Under the pieces are notes generated by a model. That model made no database searches, was not told the origin of the DNA, and was given only the letters and a program-made list of their open reading frames with translations. From the NCBI RefSeq assembly GCF_030253575.1, contig NC_080569.1, positions 4,589,501-4,653,500 on the forward strand: a stretch of 64,000 bases of DNA, given 5' to 3'. How positions within the stretch are numbered: position 1 is the first letter of the stretch; each line of letters starts with the position of its first letter. Both the position numbers and the translations under genes were made by a program. Shown here in pieces: positions 33,942-46,002 of this stretch. This stretch comes from Rhododendron vialii. Taxonomy: Eukaryota > Streptophyta > Magnoliopsida > Ericales > Ericaceae.

Positions 33942-35322
33942 CGTATCGTCGGAGAAATAATCACGACTACGAATGCAACCGTTAGTGGATCTGCGATCAT
34001 TATCTGTGCCCTTGTTAAATCCGCCAGAGCTGGACCTTCATCTTCATGTATTGAGACTTGAGAGAGAGAGTACAGTTATGTACAGTTATCTATGGTAGAT
34101 CGTTTGACCCGGATCCGATGGAAGGCCTGGTTTGTTGGGCCACAGCCCACAGTTCAAAGTTAACTTCCCAGACCCGATTAGCCCGTTGAACTGGGCCCGT
34201 TGGTATTATATTTGGGCCATACTACGGAGGCAAATTAATTCCCTAGTTAGAAACCCATCCAAAAATGTGAAGGGGAGCGGGGAGGCTAGAGTTCAGGACA
34301 GCGTGGTTAGCACGACTCGAACCCCCTAGCAAAACCCTAATCGGAGGAAAGCTCTAGAGAGAGAAAGTTTTAGGGGGGTTAGTGTCCATGTTTTTTTATT
34401 TATTAACCCGGGTTACTGACAATTTGAATTATCAAAGTGAGACTCATAGTAGGTTCATCGAGGTCTAGCAGCTCTGTCTTTTTTTTATGATTGAAAATTC
34501 GGGTCAGTTTATACACACTTCGACTAATCTGGAGACCGAAAGATAATGATCGGGTAAATTCTCAAGTAGCCCCGAACATGAAGGACAACACTCGAAAGCA
34601 AAGCGCCCCACCCTCAAGAAAAGAGAAGAGGGAGGAGATGTACAATGGTCCATTGGTCCTTTGCTTTTCCAATGAATAACCTATTGGGGAAGGCAAGAGA
34701 TGCACGTGAATATGCATGTGCAGAGGAAGGATAACCTTTAAAGCAAAGGAAAGTAAAAGGGGAAAAAAAACTTTGAATTCCTGTTGTCATTTTGCTTTCT
34801 GGTGGGGGGGAGGTTGAAGAGTGTAAGTAAATACTTCTATTTGCTCTATCCCATGAGGTCATATTTTCAGTACTCGAAATATTTTTAGTATCTTTATTTT
34901 GATTTTTGATGCATTTTTGCAGTCACGGAGTTATTAAAAGAATATAAATACGAAAGTTTACAAGACATGATCGATATAAGGACTAAAATCATCAAAAATA
35001 GAAGTACGTGAAATGAGGAGAAGAGACGATTCCGCTCCTCCAAGATTTGGCCCAAATTTTGATATGGGAACGTTTGTTCGTCTTTGTTAAAAGTTTTGTA
35101 AGAAATTGCGTCAATTCTTTTCCATCATTAGTCTTGCTGAGAGAACTTTAAATAATAATAAATTAAAATCAAAAGCAAAAAGATAAAGCTCAGATGAAAA
35201 AAAAAAGTTTGAAACAAATATCTTTATTGTAGTTCTATCTATTTTTTTCCGACATTCATTCATATGTTTTTGGTCATTTTCTCTCATCGAAATGAATGAT
35301 TTATTCAAAAAAAAATTGAACC
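33942..35322. other. Intergenic DNA upstream of Deg copy 2
   Basis: The first ~50 bp are alignable with sequence upstream of copy 1 (ACAAATTACAAGAGAGAG, then GAGACGTCGCCAGCATCGTAT). The rest shows no gene. A tRNA-like word on the minus strand near 34300-34325 (GGGGGTTCGAGTCGTG) has no supporting structure. Confidence 0.45.
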
Positions 35323-35699
35323 GTTCTAGCGACACAGACCTTTTTTACACAGATTTTATACAGACTTTTTGTGGGGCCACTTTTGGATCCCACACAAATA
35401 ATTCAATCCGTTAATTAATTTAAAAATATTTTTTCAAGAGACCATGTAAAAAATAAGCTCAATAGAATATGTGTAAGTGCTGGATCTAATCTTCCAATTT
35501 TTCATTCAAAATTCAGAATAGAATTCTGAATAAAAAGTTATAAGATTATATCAAGTACTTACACATATTTTATTGAGCTGATTTTTTACGGAGTCTCTTG
35601 AAAAAATATTATAAAATTAATGAATGGGTCGGATTATTTTGTAGGACCCCAGAGTGGGCTCCACAAAACATCTGTGTAAAAAATGTATGTGTCCGAAGT
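35323..35699. mobile_element. Foldback MITE, about 375 bp
   Basis: The two halves are reverse complements over most of their length. The left arm has TTTTTTACACAGAT, TTTTTCAAGAGACC, AAAAATAAGCTCAATAGA and ATATGTGTAAGT in order, and the right arm has the complements in reverse order. The centre is near 35525 (CAGAATAGAATTCTG). Confidence 0.8.
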
Positions 35700-36078
35700 G
35701 TTTTCAAAAAAATTTGCACAAAAATAAATGAATGATCTATTGATGCAAACTCACCCACAATGTCAGATAAAAAAAAGGTATTTAATTTTCACGCTCTTCT
35801 TTTTTTTATAACTACACTCCTTTTTCGTCCTCTTGTGATTTGAATTTATAAAATTAATCTTTCATTTATATATTTTTCCATACTTGCTAGGACAACTTTA
35901 TAAATTCACATTACAAGAAGACAAAAAATGGCGTGTGATTATAAATCAATGGAGTGAGACAATCACTAAAAAAAAAATAATAATAATAAAAATCACTATA
36001 AATAAATAAACGGCCGATGGTGAAATGTCGGCATCTTCAAAGACCGTGATAGCTGGTCATACACGTAGCCATTCTACT

Positions 36079-36220
36079 ATTGCCACGTGTCCCCTGTCCT
36101 CTGTGGTGATTCCAGTCAACCCTCTGACCAATGGAACCCCATCCTCCACAAATTGCCAACTACTTTTTGCAATTGATTTTCCTTCCCATATTTTGTCCCC
36201 CCTTTTTTTTCCACGTGAAA
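36079..36220. promoter_or_regulatory. Two G-box (CACGTG) elements
   Basis: GCCACGTGTCC (core 36084-36089), which also fits the ABRE core ACGTGTC, and CCACGTGAAA (core 36212-36217), 128 bp apart in a GC-richer island within AT-rich DNA. They lie about 1.1-1.2 kb upstream of the cupin gene; a regulatory role is only inferred. Confidence 0.35.
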
Positions 36221-37288
36221 TTACAATATTGCCCTTAGGTATGTGAAAAAGAATAGCACTGCTAAATATCTGCTTCTCTGGAAGTTGATGAAACTAGAAA
36301 AGCATATGATATACTCCTATTTGTTAGTGAAAATTACAATTGAATTCACTTATTGTTGATGACAAACAGTAGGAAAAAGATTTTTTGATCGGCAATAAAA
36401 TATACAAGACGTAGATTGTATATTGAGCAGCATTAGAGATTAATATTTTCTTGATTACACGCGTAAAATTAAATAGATCTCGTTGATATATATATATAGT
36501 ATATTGATAATGATCGATGTCCCTAAAATATAATTTCAAAACATAAAATACTAGGTGAGGGCAATAGTAATATTTACTGTATTTACTTCTTGTTTTTCTT
36601 ACGGTATTACTAGCTAGTATCAACATTTTAGAGTTTTTCTAGTCACAATACATGAATGTTTTTCAAAAAAAGTTTTTTTATGGCCACCTTCGCAATAATG
36701 TGTGATTATTCGGCCCTTCATTCTTTTTTATTGTTCACCTCTTCGTATAAGAACCAAAAATATTTGTACAATATTTACTAAAAAAATCTTATAACTTCTT
36801 TTATTTTTTTTATATTAGATGCCCAACTTGCGTGTACTTTGTTGACTAACTTCAGAGTTCTGAGGTTAATGGCCGAGCTAATCCTCCGGTGGTTCCAAAG
36901 GTTTAGAATTGAATGTTTATTTCGGCCCTTCGTTCTTTTTATTTTATTTTATGTTTCAACTCTTTCAAAGAACCAAAAATGTAGTATATATTATATAATA
37001 CCTCAAAATCTTTTAACTTTCTTAAAAAATATGTGTAGCGTAAAAATTCTCAAAATAATTATCCAACCATTGTATCTTATCCGTTTCTTCTGTATTTCTC
37101 CATTCCCAGTAGAGACACAATAGATTCCTCCTCTCTCCCTCTCTCTCTCTAACACCAAAATCCCATGTATAAAAAGCTACTAGTTGAGTTCGTGTGTACT
37201 GTGGAGAGAGAGAGAGAGAGAGAAAAGATTAAAATCCTTAAACACTGTGATCTTATAAATTCGTCCAAAAACCCTATATCCTACACCC

Positions 37289-37400
37289 ATGGCTGCAGAG
37301 ACCTCAAACTCCGACTCTTCATCAAATCTCAGAATTACTGTCCAAAATAACCCTTCAGACTCCCAACTCTCTCAACTTGGTATCAAATCTTGGCCCAAGT

Positions 37401-37442
<42 letters not shown>

Positions 37443-37782
37443 ATATATATATACTGTTAATTTTCTTTACATGTTCATAACACCCATCACTAAATTCTTT
37501 TTTGTTTTGTTATTGTTGTGGGGAAAAAAACAAATATATAAAAGATGGGGTTGTTCTCCCGGGAAGTACCAGCTGAAATTCGATTCAGAGATGACGTGCT
37601 ATCTCCTGAGAGGAAAAGTGAAAGTTTACCCTAAAGGGTCTTCTCCTTCTACGGCGGCCGTGGCGGAGTTCGGCGCCGGCGATCTGGTGGTGATACCGAA
37701 GGGACTGAGTTGCACTTGGGACGTGTCGGTCGCCGTCGATAAACACTACAAATTCGACTCCTCCTCACCTCCACCTCCTTAA
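37289..37782 (+). CDS. Small RmlC-like cupin (Cupin_3/DUF861 type)
   Basis: Two exons: 37289-37398 and 37545-37782, giving 115 aa. The split Lys codon (AA plus A) restores GIKSWPKWGCSPGKYQLKFD. The single cupin barrel contains CYLLRGKVKVYPKG, FGAGDLVVIPKGLSC and TWDVSVAVDKHYKF, typical of a plant family of about 100-residue cupins of unknown biochemical function. Ser- and Pro-rich extensions lie at both ends. ATG 37289 is the first in-frame start. The intron is 146 nt: the donor GTAACTCTCT runs straight into (CT)19, and the acceptor AAAAG is preceded by an A-rich stretch (ATATATAAAAG) rather than a pyrimidine tract. A read-through open frame from 37390 is an artefact of this intron. Confidence 0.85.
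37403..37440 (+). repeat. (CT)19 microsatellite
   Basis: Starts four bases after the exon 1 end of the cupin gene. Confidence 0.95.
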
Positions 37783-38104
37783 TGATCCTCCTAGTTAATC
37801 TCTTTTTTCTTTTTTGGGTTTTTTTTCCTAATTATTCTTGTTGGTACATTTAGGTAGAGAACTATACCTTTTTATTTAGATATCCATGTTTTTTTGTTTT
37901 TTTTTTTGATGTTTATAAACATGTTTGGGTTGTTTAGATGTTGGGTGGAAGAACTGAATGGTGAGTTTATATTATCAAAAGTTTGTTGGTCAAAGAAAGG
38001 ATTCATGTCAATATTGCATGCCCTATGCAAACTAAACTCTTTTTTATGTGTGTTTCTTTGACTGGTCAAAGGCATTAAATCTATCGTGACAGCAAATTTT
38101 GAGG

Positions 38105-38107
<3 letters not shown>

Positions 38108-38145
<38 letters not shown>
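38108..38145 (+). repeat. (GA)19 microsatellite
   Basis: Plain dinucleotide array downstream of the cupin gene. Confidence 0.95.
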
Positions 38146-38149
<4 letters not shown>

Positions 38150-38207
38150 CCTTTGAAAAAGAAAAGGGTGTCTATTGTAAGAGTAATTATTCACTGGTCA
38201 TGACCCA

Positions 38208-38869
38208 TGAGGGTCATCATTTAGCTCGAAGTCTGCCCGATCTGTCGGGCTTTTATCTGGTCCGAACCCATCTAACAGGCGGGCTAGCTCAACTCGTAGT
38301 TTTCAATGGGCGGGCTGGGGCCTAAGTATTTTTGCTTGACTCACCCGCCGACCCGTCCTACAGCCCGCCTATTATACTAATTTATTATGCTCTGTTTTAG
38401 TCCACTACCACCAACTATACAAATTTATTATGCTCCACTAAGCAAATAAAGAAAAGAAGAAATTTTACTTACTGAGAAAGAAAAACAAAAGTCTGATCTT
38501 GAAAAACTAGAGAGGTGCACGGGGTGCTATATGCATTTGTGGTTGGCTGTAAAAGCCTTGTTAGTTAGAAGAGTTCTTTTTATGCTCCTAATGCTATAAT
38601 ATATAATATATACATACAATATATAATGTGTATGACTATATTGAATGTGGAGTGTTAATATTATATACATTTTTTATCGTACTAATATAATATACATTTT
38701 TTTGTGAGGCCTGACTAGTCAGCCCGTGGGCGAATTTGGGTTTCAACTTAAGAAACACAGCCCGGCTCATCCAGCCCGCAAAAAGAAAAAAGCCCGCTCA
38801 GCCCAGCCGCGGGTGAGCTTGAGTAGTGACTTGACGGGCTAGGCCGGTCTGGCCCAATGATGACCCCTA
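38208..38869. mobile_element. TIR element, hAT-like
   Basis: The left end GAGGGTCATCATT and the right end AATGATGACCCCTA are inverted repeats of each other. The interior has CGGGCT/AGCCCG words and no coding capacity. A clean target-site duplication was not found (GTCATG on the left against GTCACG on the right is suggestive). Confidence 0.5.
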
Positions 38870-39673
38870 GTCACGTGGTGCCTCAACACGTTTCTCTACC
38901 ACACATTTTTTTTTCGTGTTTTGATTGCTTATTCTGTGGAGATTTGCGCGAAGAGTAAATTGTACAAATGCCAAGTTACTTAGACGTTCATAACCCATTG
39001 AGTGAACCATTTTGGTGTATGTTTTCTAAATCGTATTTTTAGTTCCTTTATTCAAGAAGAACGTGATTTGCTCACTGAGTTACATTTATCCAATCAACTT
39101 TGACTTTTTTACATATTTGTTCTACACATCAAGTTCTACAAAGTGAGCGGATGGACTTATATTTTTGAGCTCAAAATAAGACCCATATGAATGGCACACA
39201 ATACTATGGGATTTTGGCTCGATACGTGTTCTCGTTCCCCATTTTTTAGAATGGAAAAGCCACTAAAATGACCTTAACTGGTTTACATTATAAATTTATA
39301 CTTACGTATTGGTTTTTCTATAATAATTGGTGTTCGTGAGAACTTACGCACATTTCGAATAATCTTAAGGATCTTGTGACAAAGACCCTCAATAATTTTA
39401 TATTGGAAATGAAAGTCAAATCTACAATTAGTAATTCGTTATTGTTATATGAAAATCACCGACAAAAACTGATAGACCGCCTCGTAATAAATTTTTTGTA
39501 AAAGATATGCAAAAATACGTGAAAGCGTATAGAAATACCCAAAATTTGTAGTAAAACACTAAAATTATTTTGATTTTACTCTCAATTAAATCTTTATTCA
39601 TAGGACGTCGTTAACTCAACCTTTTCATTTGAAAATACAACATTTGCACGTAGCAATATACTAGCAGAAAGTG

Positions 39674-39876
39674 TCAACGGGCTTGTAGTTCAATGACACT
39701 TACTCACCTCTTTCACAAGGAAGGTGAGGGTTCGAGCCTCGCTAGGAGCGCGACTGCTTGGTGTTGGTTGATGCCCTTTGGGTTGACCCCACTTGTACGC
39801 CGCTTAGCAGTATCATTTCCCCATCTTTTAAAAATAGGCTAGATATCTATCGAATGACAAAAAAAAAAAAAAATTA
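39674..39876 (+). mobile_element. tRNA-derived SINE with 12-bp target-site duplication
   Basis: A 203-bp body is flanked by TAGCAGAAAGTG (39662-39673 and 39877-39888) and ends in an A-run (AAAAAAA...TTA). The head is tRNA-like: GCTTGTAGTTCAATGAC (A-box region) and GGTTCGAGCC (B box, 39729-39738). The body continues with TGGGTTGACCCCACTTG. Confidence 0.9.
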
Positions 39877-40017
39877 TAGCAGAAAGTGACTTTTTTTTTC
39901 CTCATTTTTTAACAACTTAAAATATCTCACCCTTGTTTCGAGTAATTTCTTTGGATAATATTTACAAATCATTCTTCCTTAGTTAACGTGTGTACAATCA
40001 AATTTGATGTATGTATA

Positions 40018-40354
40018 GGTACATCATTTTTGACACCAGATTTTGTAAGATTCACTTTGGGGTACCAAAAAAACGATCCAAGCGGTTAAATTTGTTTAAA
40101 ATATATGTTTAGAAAATCCTAAAAAAAAAATCAGCTCAATACGATATCGATTAGAGCTTGATCAATTCAATTCAATAACCTTATCAATTCAATAACCAAA
40201 AATCGAATTTATTTGTCAAGCTCTTACCGATATTCGACTGAGCTAACTTTTTTGGATCTTCTTAAAATAATATTTTTAACAAATTAACGGTCCAAATCGT
40301 TTATATAGACCCCGAAGGTGAACTCCACACAATTATGTGTACATTTGATGTACC
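40018..40354. mobile_element. Foldback MITE, about 340 bp
   Basis: Begins GGTACATCA and ends TGATGTACC. The arms pair over most of the length (GGTTAAATTTGTTTAAAATA against ATTTTTAACAAATTAACGG; ATCAGCTCAATACGATATCG against CGATATTCGACTGAGCTAAC). The plan resembles the foldback at 35323-35699, sharing an AGCTCA(A/G)T block. Confidence 0.75.
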
Positions 40355-40544
40355 CATAGTTGTATTCATATTTATTGGTTGGGGGAAGGTCGGTCGTCTA
40401 TTGCCCACCTTTCAAGGGGTTAAGTTCCCAAAGGTGGGAGTGGATGCGAACCGTTGATGTCAAAATTGCATGGTTAGGATTGGTTGGGCGCCTAGCTAGT
40501 AGTATTATAGTGGCTAGTACTATTTCAATAGTCAAAATATGTTG

Positions 40545-40740
40545 AAAAATTTTTGGGTGTCGGACGTGGTGCCAAGCACTCACATCCGGGTGTTAGATGG
40601 TCCAGATTGAAACACTCTCTTCTCTCTCACCCCACCACTCTCTCTCTCTCTCTCCAAATCCGAGCCGTCCAAGACCGAAATAGACGGTCCGGATGCACCG
40701 AGTGGATACCACGTGGTACCCGCTCGGCACCGAAAAATTT
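40545..40740. mobile_element. Small MITE with AAAAATTTTT termini
   Basis: The left end AAAAATTTTTGGGTGTCGG and the right end CGGCACCGAAAAATTT are imperfect inverted repeats that continue inward (CACATCCGGG against CCGGATGCACC; GATGGTCC against GACGGTCC). The body carries a CT run and the palindrome TACCACGTGGTA. Confidence 0.6.
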
Positions 40741-43699
40741 ATCATTTCTTGGGAAAGGAATATACCTTGTTGTACTTTGTCCTGGGTTGTATTATGGTTT
40801 CTGAATTTGGGTTAAAAGGATGAGTACGTAGTAGTACTACTTAACAAAGACTCTCTGTCTGTCGTCTTGTTGGATAACTTTGGAGGAAGGACTGCATGTG
40901 TAAAACTGGAACCCATCACTTTCTGTTTGCTAAGCTGGATTGGATTGTCCATTAATTGCAGCATGAACTGTCCTTTTTATTTCTTGGTAGGAGTATTAGA
41001 GATAGAAACAATGCGGAAAAACTTATCCTTGCATGCACACGCATTTTTACCGACTGCACTCTTATATACAATTCTTCACCATTTGCACTTTGGGAAATGA
41101 CATAAGCAAAAATAAACTTACTTGTGGAAATTATAATAAAATACTATCTTAAAAGATTTATGAATGCACTCTATTTTTTTTGTCTCGTGGTGAAAAATTA
41201 TCATAAAAGATTTACTAGAAAACACGAAACGGAGTGTATTCATATAGAAAAGGGAATATGAAAATCATTTTCCAAAGTGCAAATGGTAAAAAATTGTGTG
41301 CAAGAATGAGTTTTCCGCTATTTTCCTCTAATACTACCAACAAATACAAATGGTACAATTGATGTAAAAAACACTCCTTGAGATTATTCCCTTTTTCTTT
41401 TTCTTTTTTTCTGTGCAAAAAGACCCTTTATCCGATTGCTTCAGGGCTTTGTTTTGAATTCTAATACCGTAGTTATTTATTTGAAGTAAGTTTAATATTT
41501 TTTCTTCAATAAAAAACTATATTTGGAGATAATCATTCCGTTCTGTTGTAAGTATATTTTAAATTTTGGTCAAAATATTTGACTTTTTAAATTTAGGTTT
41601 TCAGACAATCTTTTTTTTTTTTTGTTAGTAAAACATTTTACTTTTCAAATTCACTTCAAAAAGAAAAGAATCAGAAATAAATTCAAAGCTGAAAATCATA
41701 TGCAAGCTTGGTCTGTTTTGAATCATATTTGCCTTTAGTAAATAGAGAAATGATTTTTAAGTTTTTAACACTCCCCTTTTATCCATTGCCACTCCTCTTC
41801 TTTCTTTCTTTTTTTTTTTGATTAACATGAAAAAAACGACTCAAAAGTTCAGGATAATTATCATTTCCAATCCATAATAGACAAAAAAGGGGTGCTGATG
41901 GATAAAAGAGAAGTGTTAAAATCATTTGTTAGCTTTTTGGTCATAGTTTTTGCATTTTAAATTATCTGCATCAATTGATCTTAAAAAGATCATGACAAAT
42001 ATAAATATAAAAAAGCTAATGCTGACTAAAGCTCAAGAAAAACAAATGAAAAAATTGTAGTAATAAATTAGTCCAAAGTAGATACTTTTGATAAAGACTT
42101 AAACTCCTTTCCACTGCTTTTGACGGGAGCTTTTTATTGAAAGTTCTAACCACAGCTTGTTGCGAAGTGTGCGTTAAAAGATGCAAAAAGTACATTTAAG
42201 CTTGTGAAAAGCATCATTAAAATTTTAAATTTATGATAGTATTATCTGCACCTTAATATCCAAATAAATTGAACAAAGCATAAAAGAAAGCGAAAAATAA
42301 CATAAAAGAAAGCAAAAAATCTTCACGTACGTTGAGCACTCTACAAATGAAATAAGTTTTCTATAATTTCTAAATCTACACTTAAAAAGGAAAAAACATA
42401 GGCCGAATTAGCATATCCAAGTCTCATATTCGGTTAAATCAGATCTAGCAACACTCACTATTGAGAAGAAAGAAAGGAGCAAGATACGACGACACGAATC
42501 CATTCGATTTCCGAAAAGGATTAGTTGCGATTTTCGACTTATCCAGCCGAGTAGGCAATTACTAAGCCATTTTCTTCTCTGAGGGAATAATATCGTCGTC
42601 AGCAAAGTCCCTCTCCCTCTCTAAGCCAAATGTGATCAACAAAACTTGAAGCAAGAGCTATAGATTAAGCTGATTATAATGGAGCACATCCCATTTTTCA
42701 GATTACATAAATGCATCAAGCAAACAAACAGCTTACCCATCCCCCAGGGAAGCGATACACCTTTTTCTTTTCTCAGTTGCCTCTACGGCTCTACCTCATT
42801 ACTTAAACAACGTAACCGAAAAGGATAAGAAAGAAAAAAAAATACCAACAGATGAAAAAGGAAAAAAAGCCAAAGATACAAACTTCACGCATTTCAAACC
42901 CTATGGTAATAATGTACAAGTTGACGGTTGACACAAACATGATTCCAGTATAAGGGGGGGGTGATCAAAGAACCCCCGGTTTAACAAGCTAGCGCATGCA
43001 ACAGCTCCATAAGTTGTATATCACCCATTCCTGGAGAAACAAGTTGTTATATCAAAAACACATTTTAGATGAAATGTGGTAGCATATTCTGAACTGAATG
43101 CGAAAATAGGAAGAGCCACTAATCACATACAAGAAGTACAAAGACCATTGTAATCATCATCTCAAAATCTTCAGACGTGGGCACTATTAAGAAAAGGTTG
43201 TTATAGTGTACTAGTTTGCACTTAACTTGGGGAGAGCTTGATGGCTGCTTAAATACATAAATTTGACAATAAAGTTCGTGACACTGGAAAATCTAACAGA
43301 GTTCATGTGTCAACATTTTCACCAGGTAGCTTGCAATTAAGCACCCTAGGGTGTATAATGTGGATTCATGAGTTTAGCTATTGGAATAACGCCATCCTTG
43401 TTTGTTGCATTGGACTCCAAAATCGAATCATTTTCTCCTGTAACTAGTGGGCATTCTGAATTGCCAATTCTCAAAACGCAACTTGTGAGCATAGAGAAGC
43501 GCCACAAAACCACTTGGTAATTTTTCTTAGAACTTCCACCACCACAAACCTATCAGATGATCAAGTCTAGGCTCTCCATTCAACTACCAACAATGCTCCT
43601 TATCCTATTCCTAATAGATCAAGGAGAGTAAACCAAGGTCACCCCTTCTCAGTCTCGATTACAACTCGAGATTCCCTACTTCATATCACCACAATATTC
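40741..43699. other. Gene-poor intergenic DNA
   Basis: AT-rich with no recognised gene. A 31-codon minus-strand frame (42503-42408) begins MDSCRRILLLSFFSIVSVA, which reads like a secretory signal followed by DLTEYETWIC, but it has no homology I recognise. Confidence 0.45.
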
Positions 43700-45400
43700 T
43701 AGAATTCTCCACACAAGTTTAGCATATAGTGGAGTCTGGAAGGCACTAGAAGTGTACTCATTGATCCAATCCCAGCTTCTGTCCCAAATGAAGTTGTTCT
43801 TGTTGGTATCATAGATGTGTTACGCACACCAGACGCTAAAATGCCAAAACTACCCTCTAAAAAAAACTTGTCCTCAACTTGGACAACAAGACACAAGGCT
43901 ACTAAATGAAGAGAACATAGAACTATTGAAGTATTTGTTATGCAGCTCCAAAGTAGGCATGTGGCTCAATTTCCTGCATCCATATCATGCTCATGCAATA
44001 ACCTATCTTGAATACAAGCTTTCGGTTGTGTACGTCCACCGCATCCATCTTTATGTGCAAATAGACCACCCACTTAGCATGTCTCTGGTGTAGAATCACA
44101 TCATAAAAATAGGCCATTACGCTTGTACCCCACACGTGACACCAAGAACCATCTAACATGAAGTGCAAAAAGTTCCAACTTCACTTCATACCCAAGGCTT
44201 GCTCGAGTTAAAACCATGCCCATAGGATCTTCAAGCACCAAGTAGTCAACACCCTCTTTTGAGGACTTGTTCAGGCACCACCACAACACAAACTTGTACA
44301 TCATGCATCTCTTGCTCTATCGATAACTTGGAAGACAAGTGTTGGAAGTAATCATCAATCTCAAAGTCATAACTTTCCTCTACGTCATGGCTTGTCTCCA
44401 AAACTTGCCCACTATCTTCCAAAGGTGTCAAGAAAGGCTCATTGATCGGTAGGATAAGTCCTTGCTCTTCATGCTCACCAAACTCTTCTTCAAACTTTTC
44501 ATATATGGGAACACAATCTAAATCACCACTAGCCCCAAAGACAGGATCATCCTCAACATCTTCATGTGAGAGTCTCTCCTCACATTCAAAGATAGAAATC
44601 TCATCAATATCCAAAGTCTTCATTTGGAGACTCATCATACACGGGAATTCCTTCAAGATCACCTCCAAAGTTTTCATTTGGAGACTCATCAAGATGGGTA
44701 AATCTTCACACTCATCTTAAACCTCAACTACACAATCATCTCCAAGAATATCCTCAAGCTCCTCACTTGAATATTCATCAAAGATGGAAAAATCCTAGGA
44801 ATAGCAGAGTTCCTTCACTCCTTCAAACTCATCCAGATTGAGCCTTCCCCAAACTCGTTCAGATTAGATTTTCGATAAGGGGTTCGACAACAATGTTGTT
44901 CTCCTCCTTGTAGTCAAAACTAGACTTAAATTGACTATGAGAATCACCAATGTCTTCACGAGGTAGTAAATGATGCACCTTCTTAATCAAGGTAGCAACT
45001 CGTCTTTTCAATAACAACAATTGCACCTTATTGTTCAAGGTAGCAATTTGTGCACTCAACTCTTCAATCTCATTCCTATAACGATTTTGGTTGCCAAAGT
45101 TATCAATTCCATCACCATTATGCTCCATGATTGCTCTACCTCTACCTCCTCTTCTTACTGTACCTCTATGAGCCATCATAATATCAGAAATCAACTCCAA
45201 ACAAGCAAATCAACCCAAAATAATCTGTGTACCCAGCCAACTCAGTCACAAAACTCAGTGAACTCAGTGATCGACTGATTCGACTTAATCAATACATCAA
45301 AATTACCTAATGAGGACTCTAGATACCTATTTATAGACTCAAAACCCTATGCATGCCAGAGGATGCTAAAATGACAAAACTACCCTTAATTCTACTGCAT
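43700..45400 (-). mobile_element. Degenerate non-autonomous LTR retrotransposon (Gypsy-like)
   Basis: A minus-strand leader with a TATA-like CTATAAATA (about 45335-45327) precedes a gag-like frame (45200-44859: RRGGRGRAIMEHNGDG, then NEIEELSAQIATLNNKVQ). A second, acidic frame follows (44692-44246), of the kind seen in plant non-autonomous elements. A related word (GCTAAAATGNCAAAACTACC) occurs at both ends (near 43838 and 45367), suggesting LTR remnants, and CTTGAGGACAAGTTTTTTTTAGAGGG stands before the left copy as a purine-tract region. Frames are broken and I see no reverse transcriptase. Confidence 0.55.
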
Positions 45401-46002
45401 CAACAGCACCAGACCGTTTAGACTACAATGCCTATACACAGCACAAGACTGTTAAGACTACAATGAGTATGTCAATACAACTAAAGAACTTTGAACAATA
45501 GAGCAGTAGGAAAATCTAACCATCCATATCTAAACTATCAATCAACATTTAAGACAAGCATCAAAGTTGAAGGCACATACTATCACGATGTACACCTCAC
45601 ATGATGAATACAACAACCCAGGTCTAGCCGTCTAGCATTCTATAGCATATGTCTGAACCTGAAACAAACAAAAGAAGACATAACTCTGGCATCCATGATT
45701 TGTAAAAAAAAATGGTACACTACTTGACACTGATTTTCACGTAAAAAAGGGAAAAAAAAAAAATGAATGGACCACACATATCCAAAGTGCATTGATGAGA
45801 ATGTACAACATTGTCAAGTGCCAAAAGCAGAAAGTACGTGCACCAAAAGCAGTAAGAACTTGAAAGAACTCCATTTACAACCTCACATGAATAAAATGGA
45901 ATATCTGAACAAGAGCAAAGACCTAAACTAAGCAGTCAACACTGTAAACCTAAATTGAATGCAAAAACAAGAAACATATCAAACAACTTAATTAGTAAGT
46001 AA

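Larger units (their letters stand above)
19640..33990 (-). repeat. Tandem segmental duplication carrying the two Deg genes
   Basis: Unit 1 runs from about 19640 to 24440 and unit 2 from about 27260 to 33990. Exons 3-9 of the two genes have identical lengths (194, 169, 192, 233, 78, 60 and 105 nt), introns are alignable, and both 3' flanks and the sequence just upstream of both start codons match. Size differences between the units come mainly from element insertions in introns 3 and 9. Confidence 0.88.

Noticed and set aside
34285-34330. tRNA-like word GGGGGTTCGAGTCGTG on the minus strand
   Set aside because: No A box, acceptor stem or cloverleaf could be drawn; not a tRNA gene, and SINE boundaries are missing.
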